This document shows, in pieces, positions 1 through 7,353 of a stretch of DNA of 32,503 nt. The notes under the pieces were generated by a model. It saw only the letters and a list, made by a program, of their open reading frames with translations. It was not told the DNA's origin and ran no database searches. The number at the start of each line of letters is the position of its first letter. The first letter of the stretch is position 1. This DNA is from Phycisphaerae bacterium (GTDB lineage Bacteria; Planctomycetota; Phycisphaerae; Phycisphaerales; SM1A02): positions 1 through 32,503 of the forward strand of contig JABIWU010000062.1 in assembly GCA_018701395.1 (NCBI GenBank). The letters are read 5' to 3'. The translations under genes and the position numbers were made by a program.

Positions 1-226
1 GAATGATATTTGTACCAGCACCCTCAGCACTTGCACTCTTATCTATTGCAGCATTCACAACCAGAAGAAGAAGGTCGTAAACCCACGAACCTACCACCCC
101 TCAAGAAAGTCCTCTGAATAGACATATTTGCGAGGAACAGTCACTTCAATTGAACCTTCTCCATAGAACACCTTGCACAGTTGTAGATGCGGTTAGATTC
201 ACCTGTCATCCATTCTGTGAGGTTAT
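1..226 (-). other. Coding-like fragments in three frames, window edge
   Basis: No intact gene is visible here. Read on the minus strand just downstream of the truncated nnrD, the DNA is protein-like but switches frame. One frame reads NLTEWMTGESNRIYNC and then stops. An overlapping frame reads KVFYGEGSIEVTVPRKYVY and ends at a TAG at 91-93. A third opens at a GTG (95-97), overlaps that TAG, and reads off the window edge with YDLLLLVVNAAIDKSASAEG. This could be a gene broken by frameshifts, a decayed gene, or small overlapping genes. I do not recognise the family. Indels in the assembly are a plausible alternative. Confidence 0.3.
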
Positions 227-754
227 TTAACTAACGCCAGTTGCATTTGCCAATCGTGTGAACTCGCCTACATGTGGCGTCATGATGGTTGGTGCTTTTA
301 ATTCGAGTTGACCTGATTCAAGTTGAGCGAACGAATTTAGACCATCAGCATCAAGAATGATTGGGCGGTTTTCTCGCGAAAGTAATGTAGCCAGAATTTG
401 TTGTTGCGGCCAATCGCAACCAAAGCCAGGTCCGATGACAAGACATCTGCAACTTGCTGCGTGTGTATCAATCGCTTCTATTGCTGCGCTTGGAATCAGA
501 CGACCGACTTCGTCTACTGGCAATTCGATACCAGTTGCAGTTGGAGCCATCGAAAGACCGGTCTGCAACAATGGCTGTGGCATCGCAAGCATAACCTTTC
601 CGCAACCGCTTCGCATTGCAGCGTTTGCTGCAAGCGCTGGAGCGCCAAGCATGACTGCTCCGTCTTCGCTTCGTTGCCCTCCTATGACACATACACTTCC
701 AAATGTGCCCTTGTGTCCGTTCTCATCTCGAGTTGGAAATGAAAATGAGGTCAT
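227..754 (-). CDS. nnrD: Truncated ADP/ATP-dependent NAD(P)H-hydrate dehydratase (NnrD/YjeF C-terminal domain)
   Basis: The product resembles the ribokinase-fold carbohydrate-kinase-like domain that repairs hydrated NAD(P)H, a dehydration driven by a nucleotide in the cytoplasm. Visible marks are GTFGSVCVIGG near residues 16-26, the alanine-rich helix with RSGCGKVMLA, the VIGPGFG turn, LDADGLN, and the substrate-site TPHVGEF. The reading frame stops about ten residues after TPHVGEF, giving 175 residues where the domain is usually about 270-290. The missing part should carry the GSGDxLxG nucleotide/catalytic motif, so the protein is probably inactive unless a frameshift hides the rest. The start ATG overlaps the stop of the upstream transglutaminase gene (ATGA), so translation is probably coupled. 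The family call is firm. Whether this is a pseudogene or a sequencing artefact is open. Confidence 0.75.
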   Translation of the reverse strand: MTSFSFPTRDENGHKGTFGSVCVIGGQRSEDGAVMLGAPALAANAAMRSGCGKVMLAMPQPLLQTGLSMAPTATGIELPVDEVGRLIPSAAIEAIDTHAASCRCLVIGPGFGCDWPQQQILATLLSRENRPIILDADGLNSFAQLESGQLELKAPTIMTPHVGEFTRLANATGVS

Positions 755-2226
755 TCCTTTTCGTCGTTAACTATCTCAACTTCAAGATTGCCAATCGTGG
801 CAATAATGCCACCCATCTCAGCACCAAAATCTTCATCGGACAATGACGAGGTAAGGGTCGCAATGTGCCCAACACTAAATGGAGTATGTAATGTTGCATC
901 AAGATCAACCCACTGGTTATCAATTAACGCCTGCGACCACATGTGCCAGCCAAACACGCCATTTGGTCCACCATAATTCTGGATATAGACCATACCCATT
1001 ACACCACGCGAAGGAATCATTGCTGCACGCAATACGCCACAAAGTAATACTGCGTGTTCACTGCAATCGCCCTCTTTTGATCTTGCAGTTTGTGATGCAG
1101 AACCAAACGCAGTTGACATATTCTTTTCCACGATAAAAGCGTTTACTGCAGAACGCAAAGCGAGCGCTTTATCCGAATCTGAAGCATCCTCTGGCAATGA
1201 TGCAAGTGCATTCTTTGAAATTGCAATGACTGCCTCATCAGTACCATCACAAATCGCAGATGCAGCAAGATATTTTTCATTTGCGAGTTCAGTTTCTGTA
1301 GCATCAGATGGCGAATTCAAATCAATGACCAACGTAGCCGTACCGTCATCGTTACTTGTCGCGGTTTGCATTCCAACAGATGGCAAATCTATTTTTGTTC
1401 CATCCTTCGTTTTAATACGCATCGTTATTTTTGAAAGGTCCTTAGAAATAATTTTATTTGGTTCTACAAATAAACTTACCATCAATTCGGGGACTTCATT
1501 CACGGGCGACAACGCTTCGTGTTTTGTCATAATTTTGTTTTCAATTGCACCGAAGCCAGCGTTCATTTTAGAACCAATACTCTGCCCCTCAGTGGTATAA
1601 AATTCTGTCCCTACAACGGGTAACTTGTCGTTGACCGTTTCCCACGAAATGACTACTTTCTCTTCGCCAAGAACATCTTGTTTTGACTCGCTCTTTTTAG
1701 TCATTACCACTGTGATAACTCCGGGGCCAAGTTCAGGCGTCATTGTCTGGTACGTAATGTCATTCAAGTTTGCGTTCATCTTCTTCGTAAACATTCGCTT
1801 AACTGCCTGTGGTGTTAGCCACGGCGCTGTAGGATTTGCAATAGTTTTAACAATTGGGGCTCCACCTGCGGCTGTTGTGGTTTCGATCGAGTCGCCAATA
1901 AATTTCCATTTTGTTTCTTGCACCATACCCATTGCTTCTTGAAAAGATTCAACCGAAATTGGTTTTCCTTCTGCAGTTTCAGTAAAGGAAGATGAAACAA
2001 CAATCGTAATTTCCATCCCGCCTCGAGAGAGCGTCATGTTTTGCACTTTTGTTGATTTAATATTTTTTGTTTCAGAGTCTACTTCAACAATTTCATGCGC
2101 CCAACCCGATTTCATTCCATCAATAGTAACGCTATACCAATTGTCTTCTGTTGTAGTCCAATCAGCAAATACGCTGGAAGTAATTACTAAAACAAGAAGT
2201 GCTGTGAATTTATGAACCAATTTCAT
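751..2226 (-). CDS. Secreted transglutaminase-like domain protein
   Basis: This is an exported protein of about 491 residues with a C-terminal transglutaminase-like (papain-fold) domain. The likely catalytic triad is Cys388 in GDCSEHA, His428 in GWHMW and Asp443 (or Asp441) in VDLDATL. These match the Cys-His-Asp order of the superfamily, which includes peptidases and cross-linking enzymes. The first ~21 residues from MKLVHKF form a signal peptide ending around SSVFADW. I chose the ATG at 2224-2226, not one 14 codons upstream, because it gives a proper signal peptide and lies 7 bases after an AGGAG site. The gene start overlaps the lysS 3' end by 17 bases, and its stop overlaps nnrD. The large N-terminal region (residues 25-340) resembles no family I can name. 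The substrate is unknown. Confidence 0.8.
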   Translation of the reverse strand: MKLVHKFTALLVLVITSSVFADWTTTEDNWYSVTIDGMKSGWAHEIVEVDSETKNIKSTKVQNMTLSRGGMEITIVVSSSFTETAEGKPISVESFQEAMGMVQETKWKFIGDSIETTTAAGGAPIVKTIANPTAPWLTPQAVKRMFTKKMNANLNDITYQTMTPELGPGVITVVMTKKSESKQDVLGEEKVVISWETVNDKLPVVGTEFYTTEGQSIGSKMNAGFGAIENKIMTKHEALSPVNEVPELMVSLFVEPNKIISKDLSKITMRIKTKDGTKIDLPSVGMQTATSNDDGTATLVIDLNSPSDATETELANEKYLAASAICDGTDEAVIAISKNALASLPEDASDSDKALALRSAVNAFIVEKNMSTAFGSASQTARSKEGDCSEHAVLLCGVLRAAMIPSRGVMGMVYIQNYGGPNGVFGWHMWSQALIDNQWVDLDATLHTPFSVGHIATLTSSLSDEDFGAEMGGIIATIGNLEVEIVNDEKE

Positions 2227-3748
2227 CTGATTGCTCCTGCGGTCGCATAAGTGGAAAAAGAATGACATCGCGAATTGATTCCATTCCTGTAAGTAACATA
2301 ACTAAACGGTCAATACCAAGACCAAGCCCGCCTGCAGGCGGCATTCCTACGCGTAGTGCGTTAATAAAATCTTCATCAAGTGAACGGAAGGCATTGACTT
2401 CATCATCAGCACCATCCATCTGCTCCGTGAATCTTTGTAATTGTAAGTCTGGGTCATTAAGTTCTGTATACGCGTTTGCTATTTCCATATCACCCACAAA
2501 TAATTCCCAGCGATAGGAAAGAGCTGGTTCATTTTCATGCGGACGAGTCAATGGAGAAATTGCACTTGGAAAATCCGTAACAAATGTTGGGCGACCCTGC
2601 TCGATTGTCTGCTCAGCATGCGCGTCAAATAAATCGCTTACAAGTAACCAGTGGTTTTTTGTTTCAGCATCTCCAAAGCCAAGTTCGCTAGCTTTTGCTC
2701 GAATTGCTTTTTCATCAAACATTGAACAATCAAGCGCCTTCTCGAACAATGTCCCATACGCAATTCTGTCAAATGGTTTTTCGTAATCGATTGCAAAATC
2801 GCCAAATTGAATTGCAGATGCATTGCCAACTGCATTCGCAGAAGCACGAACCATGCCCTCTGTGAGTTCCAGCATCGTTTCGCAATCACCAAATGCTTGA
2901 TACGACTCAAGCATTGTGAATTCAGGATTGTGTCTTTTTGAAACCCCCTCATTACGAAAGTTTCTATTTATTTCAAATACCTTTCGCATGCCACCAACGA
3001 GCAAACGTTTTAAGTACAGTTCAGGTGCAACCCGTAAAAACAATGGAATTCCTAACGCGTTGTGGTGTGTCTCAAATGGTTTTGCCGCTGCTCCTCCAGC
3101 AATTGGTTGCATCATTGGTGTTTCGACTTCTAAGTACCCTTCTCCATGCATAAAAGTTCGAATAGTTGAAACAATGAGCGAGCGTGCTTTAAACGTTTTT
3201 ATTGTGTCTTGAGAAGTGTACATATCAACATACCGTTGTCGATACCGAAGTTCTGAATCATTCAAACCATGGAATTTCTCTGGTGGAGGAGCAAGCGATT
3301 TGCAACTAAGCGTAAACGAATCTGCCCAAACGCAAATCTCGCCTTTGTTCGTCATCCCCATCGCACCTTCGGCGACGATGATGTCGCCGTAATCCAGTTT
3401 GCTTGCTACTTTGAACTGTTCGATCGGCATCGCTGCTTTAGAACAACTGATTTGCAAATCTCCAGTGTCGTCGCGAATTACAAGGAATGTCAACTTCCCC
3501 ATCGCTCTATGCTGAATGCAACGACCAGCAACTTTTACTCGTGGGCGGGCGTCATTTGAATCGTCTTCTTTAAAAGCATCGTGAGCAGATTGATCGAACA
3601 ACGAGCGTGCACTTTCTAAAGAAATAAGCCCGTCTTCACGATGCCCCCAAGGGTAAACCCCGTAGTCTTCAATCCACCTTCCCATTTTTGCTCGTCTCGC
3701 TGCAACGAGTTGGGATTCATCTTGTTGTTGTACTGTTTTGTCTGTCAT
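2210..3748 (-). CDS. lysS: Lysyl-tRNA synthetase, class II
   Basis: It charges tRNA-Lys with lysine using ATP in the cytoplasm. The 512-residue length is normal. An N-terminal OB-fold anticodon-binding domain spans roughly residues 65-170 (VKVAGRCIQHRAMGKLTF and following). The class II catalytic core then begins at RYRQRYVDM. Motif 2 is FEINRNFRNEGVSKRHNPEF and motif 3 is GLGLGIDRLVMLLTG near the C-terminus. The lysine-specific EFTMLESYQA segment is present. The gene heads a minus-strand group, with the secreted transglutaminase-like gene overlapping its 3' end. The start at 3746-3748 lacks a strong Shine-Dalgarno sequence and lies only 11 bases from a divergent SDR gene. Confidence 0.95.
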   Translation of the reverse strand: MTDKTVQQQDESQLVAARRAKMGRWIEDYGVYPWGHREDGLISLESARSLFDQSAHDAFKEDDSNDARPRVKVAGRCIQHRAMGKLTFLVIRDDTGDLQISCSKAAMPIEQFKVASKLDYGDIIVAEGAMGMTNKGEICVWADSFTLSCKSLAPPPEKFHGLNDSELRYRQRYVDMYTSQDTIKTFKARSLIVSTIRTFMHGEGYLEVETPMMQPIAGGAAAKPFETHHNALGIPLFLRVAPELYLKRLLVGGMRKVFEINRNFRNEGVSKRHNPEFTMLESYQAFGDCETMLELTEGMVRASANAVGNASAIQFGDFAIDYEKPFDRIAYGTLFEKALDCSMFDEKAIRAKASELGFGDAETKNHWLLVSDLFDAHAEQTIEQGRPTFVTDFPSAISPLTRPHENEPALSYRWELFVGDMEIANAYTELNDPDLQLQRFTEQMDGADDEVNAFRSLDEDFINALRVGMPPAGGLGLGIDRLVMLLTGMESIRDVILFPLMRPQEQSDEIGS

Positions 3749-3759
3749 AGTTAGGTAGG

Positions 3760-4542
3760 ATGGTACCTGTTATGAACGAACAACGCGACAATGTATGGCA
3801 TGGTGTAGCGATTATTACTGGTGCAAGTAGTGGAATTGGTGAAGCAATAGTAAAAAAACTTGCTTCAAGCGCAGAAGGCATCGTCATTGCTGCCCGCCGA
3901 ATTGATCGATTGACATTACTTGCCCAATCACTTGGCGACAACGTGATTCCTGTTCAGTGCGATGTCCAAAATAAAGCAGAAGTTGAGCAAGCCGTCCAAA
4001 CTGCACTTGATCGTTTTGGGAGAGTAGACACCCTCATTAACAATGCAGGAATTGCACCGATGTCTTCGATGTTGCGGGGAAGAGTTGAGGACTGGGAAAA
4101 CACGATTGACACAAATATCAAAGGCGTGTTGTATGGCATAGCAGCGGTCTTACCACACATGCTAAAACAGAAAACTGGACGCATTATTAATATAAGTTCC
4201 GAAGCAGGAAGGCGAGTTTTCCCGGGCTCTGCTGTTTATTGCGCCAGCAAACATGCAGTTCGAGTAATCAGCGAGGGCTTGCAATTTGATTTAAGTGCAC
4301 GAAGCCAAAAAGATGGCAACGATATCAAGGTGTCAACAATATTGCCCGGTTATGTGCTCACTGATTTACCTGACTCTGTTACCTTTGAACCCGCAAGAAA
4401 TGAATTTAAAAAGAACATGCACAATGTTGAGGACCCATTGCAGGGAAACGATATCGCCGATTGCATCCAATTTATCCTAAACGCACCAGACCACGTCGAA
4501 ATTTGTGAAATGACAGTGCGACCAACAAAACAGGTTATGTAA
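3760..4542 (+). CDS. Short-chain dehydrogenase/reductase (classical SDR)
   Basis: This is an NAD(P)-dependent oxidoreductase of the classical SDR family, 260 residues. It shows the nucleotide-binding TGASSGIG at 20-27, NNAG at 94-97, the catalytic Ser at 146-147 (INISSEAG), and Tyr160/Lys164 in YCASK. Two arginines after the second strand (AARR, 45-48) favour NADP(H). It most resembles the 3-hydroxy-acid / serine dehydrogenase-like (YdfG-type) branch, but the substrate cannot be read from the sequence. An alternative ATG four codons downstream (3772) is equally plausible, because the purine-rich GGTAGG lies too close to the first ATG. It is divergent from lysS and is followed after 6 bases by the phosphofructokinase gene, so the two are probably co-transcribed. 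Confidence 0.85.
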   Translation: MVPVMNEQRDNVWHGVAIITGASSGIGEAIVKKLASSAEGIVIAARRIDRLTLLAQSLGDNVIPVQCDVQNKAEVEQAVQTALDRFGRVDTLINNAGIAPMSSMLRGRVEDWENTIDTNIKGVLYGIAAVLPHMLKQKTGRIINISSEAGRRVFPGSAVYCASKHAVRVISEGLQFDLSARSQKDGNDIKVSTILPGYVLTDLPDSVTFEPARNEFKKNMHNVEDPLQGNDIADCIQFILNAPDHVEICEMTVRPTKQVM

Positions 4543-4548
4543 AAACGT

Positions 4549-5646
4549 ATGAGTGATATTAAATGTATCGGAATTCTAACTGGTGGCGGAGATTGCCCTG
4601 GTCTTAATGCCGCAATTCGCGGAATTGGAAAAGCAGCATTATTCCATAGCGGCATAAAAGTTATTGGTATTAAAGACGGCTACCAAGGACTCATCGAAAA
4701 TCGAGTTGTCCAACTAGGAGTTAATGAACTCTCTGGAATTATAACCCGCGGTGGGACTATCCTAGGAACTAATAATAAATGTTCTCCCGAAAAATATTAC
4801 GAACGCGATGATGCATCTGGTAACCACATCTACACCAACGCAGTCGACCGTTGCATGGAAACAATTGAACAACATAAAATAGAAATTCTCTTTGTCATTG
4901 GTGGCGACGGAACGTTCACTTGCACAAAGCCGCTCGTTGAAGCAGGCTTGCGTTGTATCGGTATCCCAAAAACTATTGACAATGACATTCACGGCACGGA
5001 CCTTACAATTGGTTTCACTACGGCAACACGAATTGGAACGATGGCACTAGACCGATTACATTCAACTGGTGACAGCCATCATCGTGTAATGATTTGCGAA
5101 CTGATGGGAAGGAATGCGGGCTGGCTTACACTTGCAAGCGGGTTGGCTTCTGGCTCCGACGTCATTTTGATTCCAGAAATACCATTTGACATCGAAAAAG
5201 TATGCGCATTTGTAGAAGGCAGAAAAAATGAGCGCAGTGGTTTTTCTATTGTTGCGTGCGCAGAAGGTGCGCACCAGATACATGGCGAGCAAGTTGTTTC
5301 GAGGCACATTAGTTCTAGCCCAGACCCAATTAGACTTGGCGGAATTGGCAGACAAATTGCAAGCGAAATTGAACAACGCACGGGCATTGAAACGAGGACG
5401 ACAACACTTGGACACATTCAACGTGGAGGCGAACCATCTGCAACTGACCGAGTTCTTGCAACAGCATTTGCAACCGCGGCCTTTGAATTAGCATTAGACG
5501 GAAAATTCAATTGCATGGTTGGCTTACGTGACGGGCACATGCAAGCCCAAAATATTCTTGATGCGGCAAATAAACAACGGCTCGTTCCAACTGACCACCG
5601 ATTCATTCGTGCAGCCCGTGCTATGCGAACTTGTTTTGGCGATTAA
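4549..5646 (+). CDS. pfkA: 6-phosphofructokinase (group III-like, G/K signature)
   Basis: It phosphorylates fructose 6-phosphate to the 1,6-bisphosphate in glycolysis. The 365-residue protein shows the nucleotide loop TGGGDCPGLN (11-20), GGDGT (118-122), PKTIDNDIHGTD (140-151) with the catalytic Asp144, and MGRNAGW. At the two donor-specificity positions (E. coli 104 and 124) it has Gly121 and Lys141. Pyrophosphate-dependent enzymes usually have Asp/Lys and the E. coli ATP enzyme has Gly/Gly. Gly/Lys is the combination seen in ATP-using actinobacterial group III enzymes, so ATP is the likelier donor, but this is inferred. It lies 6 bases after the SDR gene. Its TAA shares bases with the stop codon of the convergent small gene. 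Confidence 0.93.
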   Translation: MSDIKCIGILTGGGDCPGLNAAIRGIGKAALFHSGIKVIGIKDGYQGLIENRVVQLGVNELSGIITRGGTILGTNNKCSPEKYYERDDASGNHIYTNAVDRCMETIEQHKIEILFVIGGDGTFTCTKPLVEAGLRCIGIPKTIDNDIHGTDLTIGFTTATRIGTMALDRLHSTGDSHHRVMICELMGRNAGWLTLASGLASGSDVILIPEIPFDIEKVCAFVEGRKNERSGFSIVACAEGAHQIHGEQVVSRHISSSPDPIRLGGIGRQIASEIEQRTGIETRTTTLGHIQRGGEPSATDRVLATAFATAAFELALDGKFNCMVGLRDGHMQAQNILDAANKQRLVPTDHRFIRAARAMRTCFGD

Positions 5647-5858
5647 GTCACTTCTGAAAATGCATGAATAAATCGCATCGCGTCTTCTACTGTTGGAGCA
5701 CAAAATGAAGGTGAAACAATGTCAGTTTCTTTTCCAATTAAAGCGGTGTTGCAACCAGACGCAATTCCGATTGCAATTTGTTCGTATTCATTACTCACAA
5801 CCCAATCATCTTTTTTGAGATTTGTTCCCGAGACGTTTTCGTTGCAATAAATGCTCAT
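5643..5858 (-). CDS. Small protein resembling the C-terminal end of a HAD-type phosphatase
   Basis: This 71-residue protein has no confident family. Its middle (WVVSNEYEQIAIGIASGCN, about 19-37) looks like the C-terminal segment of HAD phosphatases of the GmhB/HisB-N type. In those, a 'VGDxxxDIxxGxxAGC' block carries the acidic Mg-binding residues. Here the GD is replaced by SN and the second Asp by Gln or Glu, and the N-terminal nucleophile region is absent, so phosphatase activity is unlikely. Its ATG overlaps the plsY stop (ATGA), which argues that it is translated. Its stop (TTA at 5643-5645) interlocks with the pfkA stop on the other strand. It may be a remnant or a repurposed small protein. 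Confidence 0.5.
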   Translation of the reverse strand: MSIYCNENVSGTNLKKDDWVVSNEYEQIAIGIASGCNTALIGKETDIVSPSFCAPTVEDAMRFIHAFSEVT

Positions 5859-6520
5859 TGCGTTGCAGAACCCACTTTAGGTTCTTCACCACGAAAAATC
5901 CTACCAATATTCGAGCGGTGTTTCCAAAACACCATACAGGTTATCAAACCAGTCACTGCTAACAATGGCCAAGCATGCTGTAATGTGGATTCAAGAAGAA
6001 CCAAAACAACTGCATCGCAAAATAGAACGAGCGATGCAATTAAACTCGCCAGTGAAATAAGTTTGGTTGCTTTCAATGTGATTACCCAAGCAAGAAACGC
6101 CAGCAAAATCGGAATTGTAAGTAGTGGCCACATCGCGACCATTCCGCCAAATGTAGTTGCAACGCCTTTGCCGCCACCGAAATTCAACCAAGGCGAATAC
6201 ATATGACCTAGCAACGCTGCAAGGGCAACGGTAATCCAAAGCAACATCACATTTGTGCTTGTTTGTTCGATCGGTTGTCCTATCGATGAAGTAATCATTC
6301 CAACGATATAAACAGGTACTGCACCTTTTAATACATCCAGAAAGAAACAAAGCAAACCATATTTTTTACCCAAAACTCTGCCAACATTCGTTGCGCCGAT
6401 ATTCTTCGAGCCGTGCTCACGGATATTCACGCCTTTCAAACGAGCGATGAGCAATCCGAAAGGGATACTTCCAGCAAGGTATGCCAGTGCTATTGCAATT
6501 GTCCATTCCATAACATCCAT
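5855..6520 (-). CDS. plsY: Glycerol-3-phosphate acyltransferase PlsY
   Basis: This inner-membrane enzyme transfers the acyl group from acyl-phosphate to glycerol 3-phosphate, the first step of phospholipid synthesis. The 221-residue, multi-pass protein contains the three PlsY motifs: GSIPFGLLIA near residues 17-26, GSKNIGATNVGR near 37-48, and GHMYSPWLNFGGGKGVATTF around 105-124. The first ATG (6518-6520) is used here. An in-frame ATG three codons later (6511) has the better distance to a GGGGTGA sequence. The gene start overlaps the 3' end of the UbiA-like gene by about 30 bases, and its stop overlaps the start of the small HAD-like gene. Confidence 0.93.
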   Translation of the reverse strand: MDVMEWTIAIALAYLAGSIPFGLLIARLKGVNIREHGSKNIGATNVGRVLGKKYGLLCFFLDVLKGAVPVYIVGMITSSIGQPIEQTSTNVMLLWITVALAALLGHMYSPWLNFGGGKGVATTFGGMVAMWPLLTIPILLAFLAWVITLKATKLISLASLIASLVLFCDAVVLVLLESTLQHAWPLLAVTGLITCMVFWKHRSNIGRIFRGEEPKVGSATQ

Positions 6521-7272
6521 TCACCCCATGCTAACAGGAGAACAAGGACAAGGCGAAAATCTACCACATATCTCGAATCTATTTTTCGAAATGGTATAGA
6601 TGCAACAAAAACAATGTAGAAAAATACGCCTAGAAATGAACTGTGCGATGTTGCAACATATATTCCAAACGATGCAACGGTGTACACAGCAGTTGCACAA
6701 ATCCAAGTCCACTGTTCGCCTAGTTTCATCGCAAGTGTTTGGCACCCAGAAGCAGCGTCATATTCACAATCAGCGCTATCGCAAACTAATGCATCCGCGC
6801 TAGATAGCATCGTAAACCAAACGACTACAACAACAGAATTTGACATTCCATTTAGAACCCAGGCAAACATTACAATTGCAATTCCAACTGCAACAGGTTT
6901 CACGAATATATATGTTCGCAACGGTTTTGTTATCGTCCTTCTGCCATAAGCGACAACGCCTAGTATTGAAGCAAATACGAGTAATGAAAATATCGGTTCG
7001 TAGATTTCAAACACAACCAATGCTATAAAAATTAAAACCCCTGAGATTAAAAGCAAAGGTTTTTTATTACTAATTGCAATTCGGTGCCGTTCTTGCATTG
7101 GTTCGACTGCAAGTATTGAACACCGATGAAATATATAAATACCTGCCGTCAACAACCCTGCTCCAAGCAACAAAAATGGTCTTTGCTGTTGGCCATTCGC
7201 GACGAACATAAGCGCTGTAATGCTCATCACATACACAGCCGCGGGGATGCCTAAGACTGTTATCCAAGCCAT
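6490..7272 (-). CDS. UbiA-superfamily-like membrane protein with degenerate first Asp motif
   Basis: This 260-residue protein is almost entirely hydrophobic helices (about 7-9 membrane segments). The second Asp-rich motif of UbiA prenyltransferases is recognisable: Asp160, Asp165, Asp168 and Asp172 in DALVCDSADCEYD, followed by GCQTLAMKLG. The first motif (NxxxDxxxD, where Mg-diphosphate binds) is not present. At the equivalent place there is YIFHRCSILAVEP (46-58), with His where an Asp is expected. It may therefore be a diverged or non-catalytic UbiA relative. It is the first gene of a minus-strand group with plsY and the small HAD-like gene, and is divergent from purB. A canonical UbiA enzyme is encoded separately at 12579-13469. 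Confidence 0.65.
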   Translation of the reverse strand: MAWITVLGIPAAVYVMSITALMFVANGQQQRPFLLLGAGLLTAGIYIFHRCSILAVEPMQERHRIAISNKKPLLLISGVLIFIALVVFEIYEPIFSLLVFASILGVVAYGRRTITKPLRTYIFVKPVAVGIAIVMFAWVLNGMSNSVVVVVWFTMLSSADALVCDSADCEYDAASGCQTLAMKLGEQWTWICATAVYTVASFGIYVATSHSSFLGVFFYIVFVASIPFRKIDSRYVVDFRLVLVLLLAWGEWMLWNGQLQ

Positions 7273-7353
7273 CAGCCCATTCTACCGTTTTGGATTGTCT
7301 CAAAACGAAGAATGATGCAACCCAATGGCAATGATGGAGGTACAAGGTACAAT

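Noticed and set aside
1226-1942. Open frames on the plus strand opposite the transglutaminase-like gene
   Set aside because: Antisense shadows of a gene with a signal peptide and catalytic triad; composition not protein-like.
2227-2268. Upstream in-frame start of the transglutaminase-like protein (MSFFFHL...)
   Set aside because: It lies inside lysS, lacks a ribosome site and would bury the signal peptide; the ATG at 2226 has AGGAG.
7312-7353. Earlier ATG for purB
   Set aside because: Possible, but no ribosome site precedes it and the extra residues are not typical of the family; kept as an alternative only.
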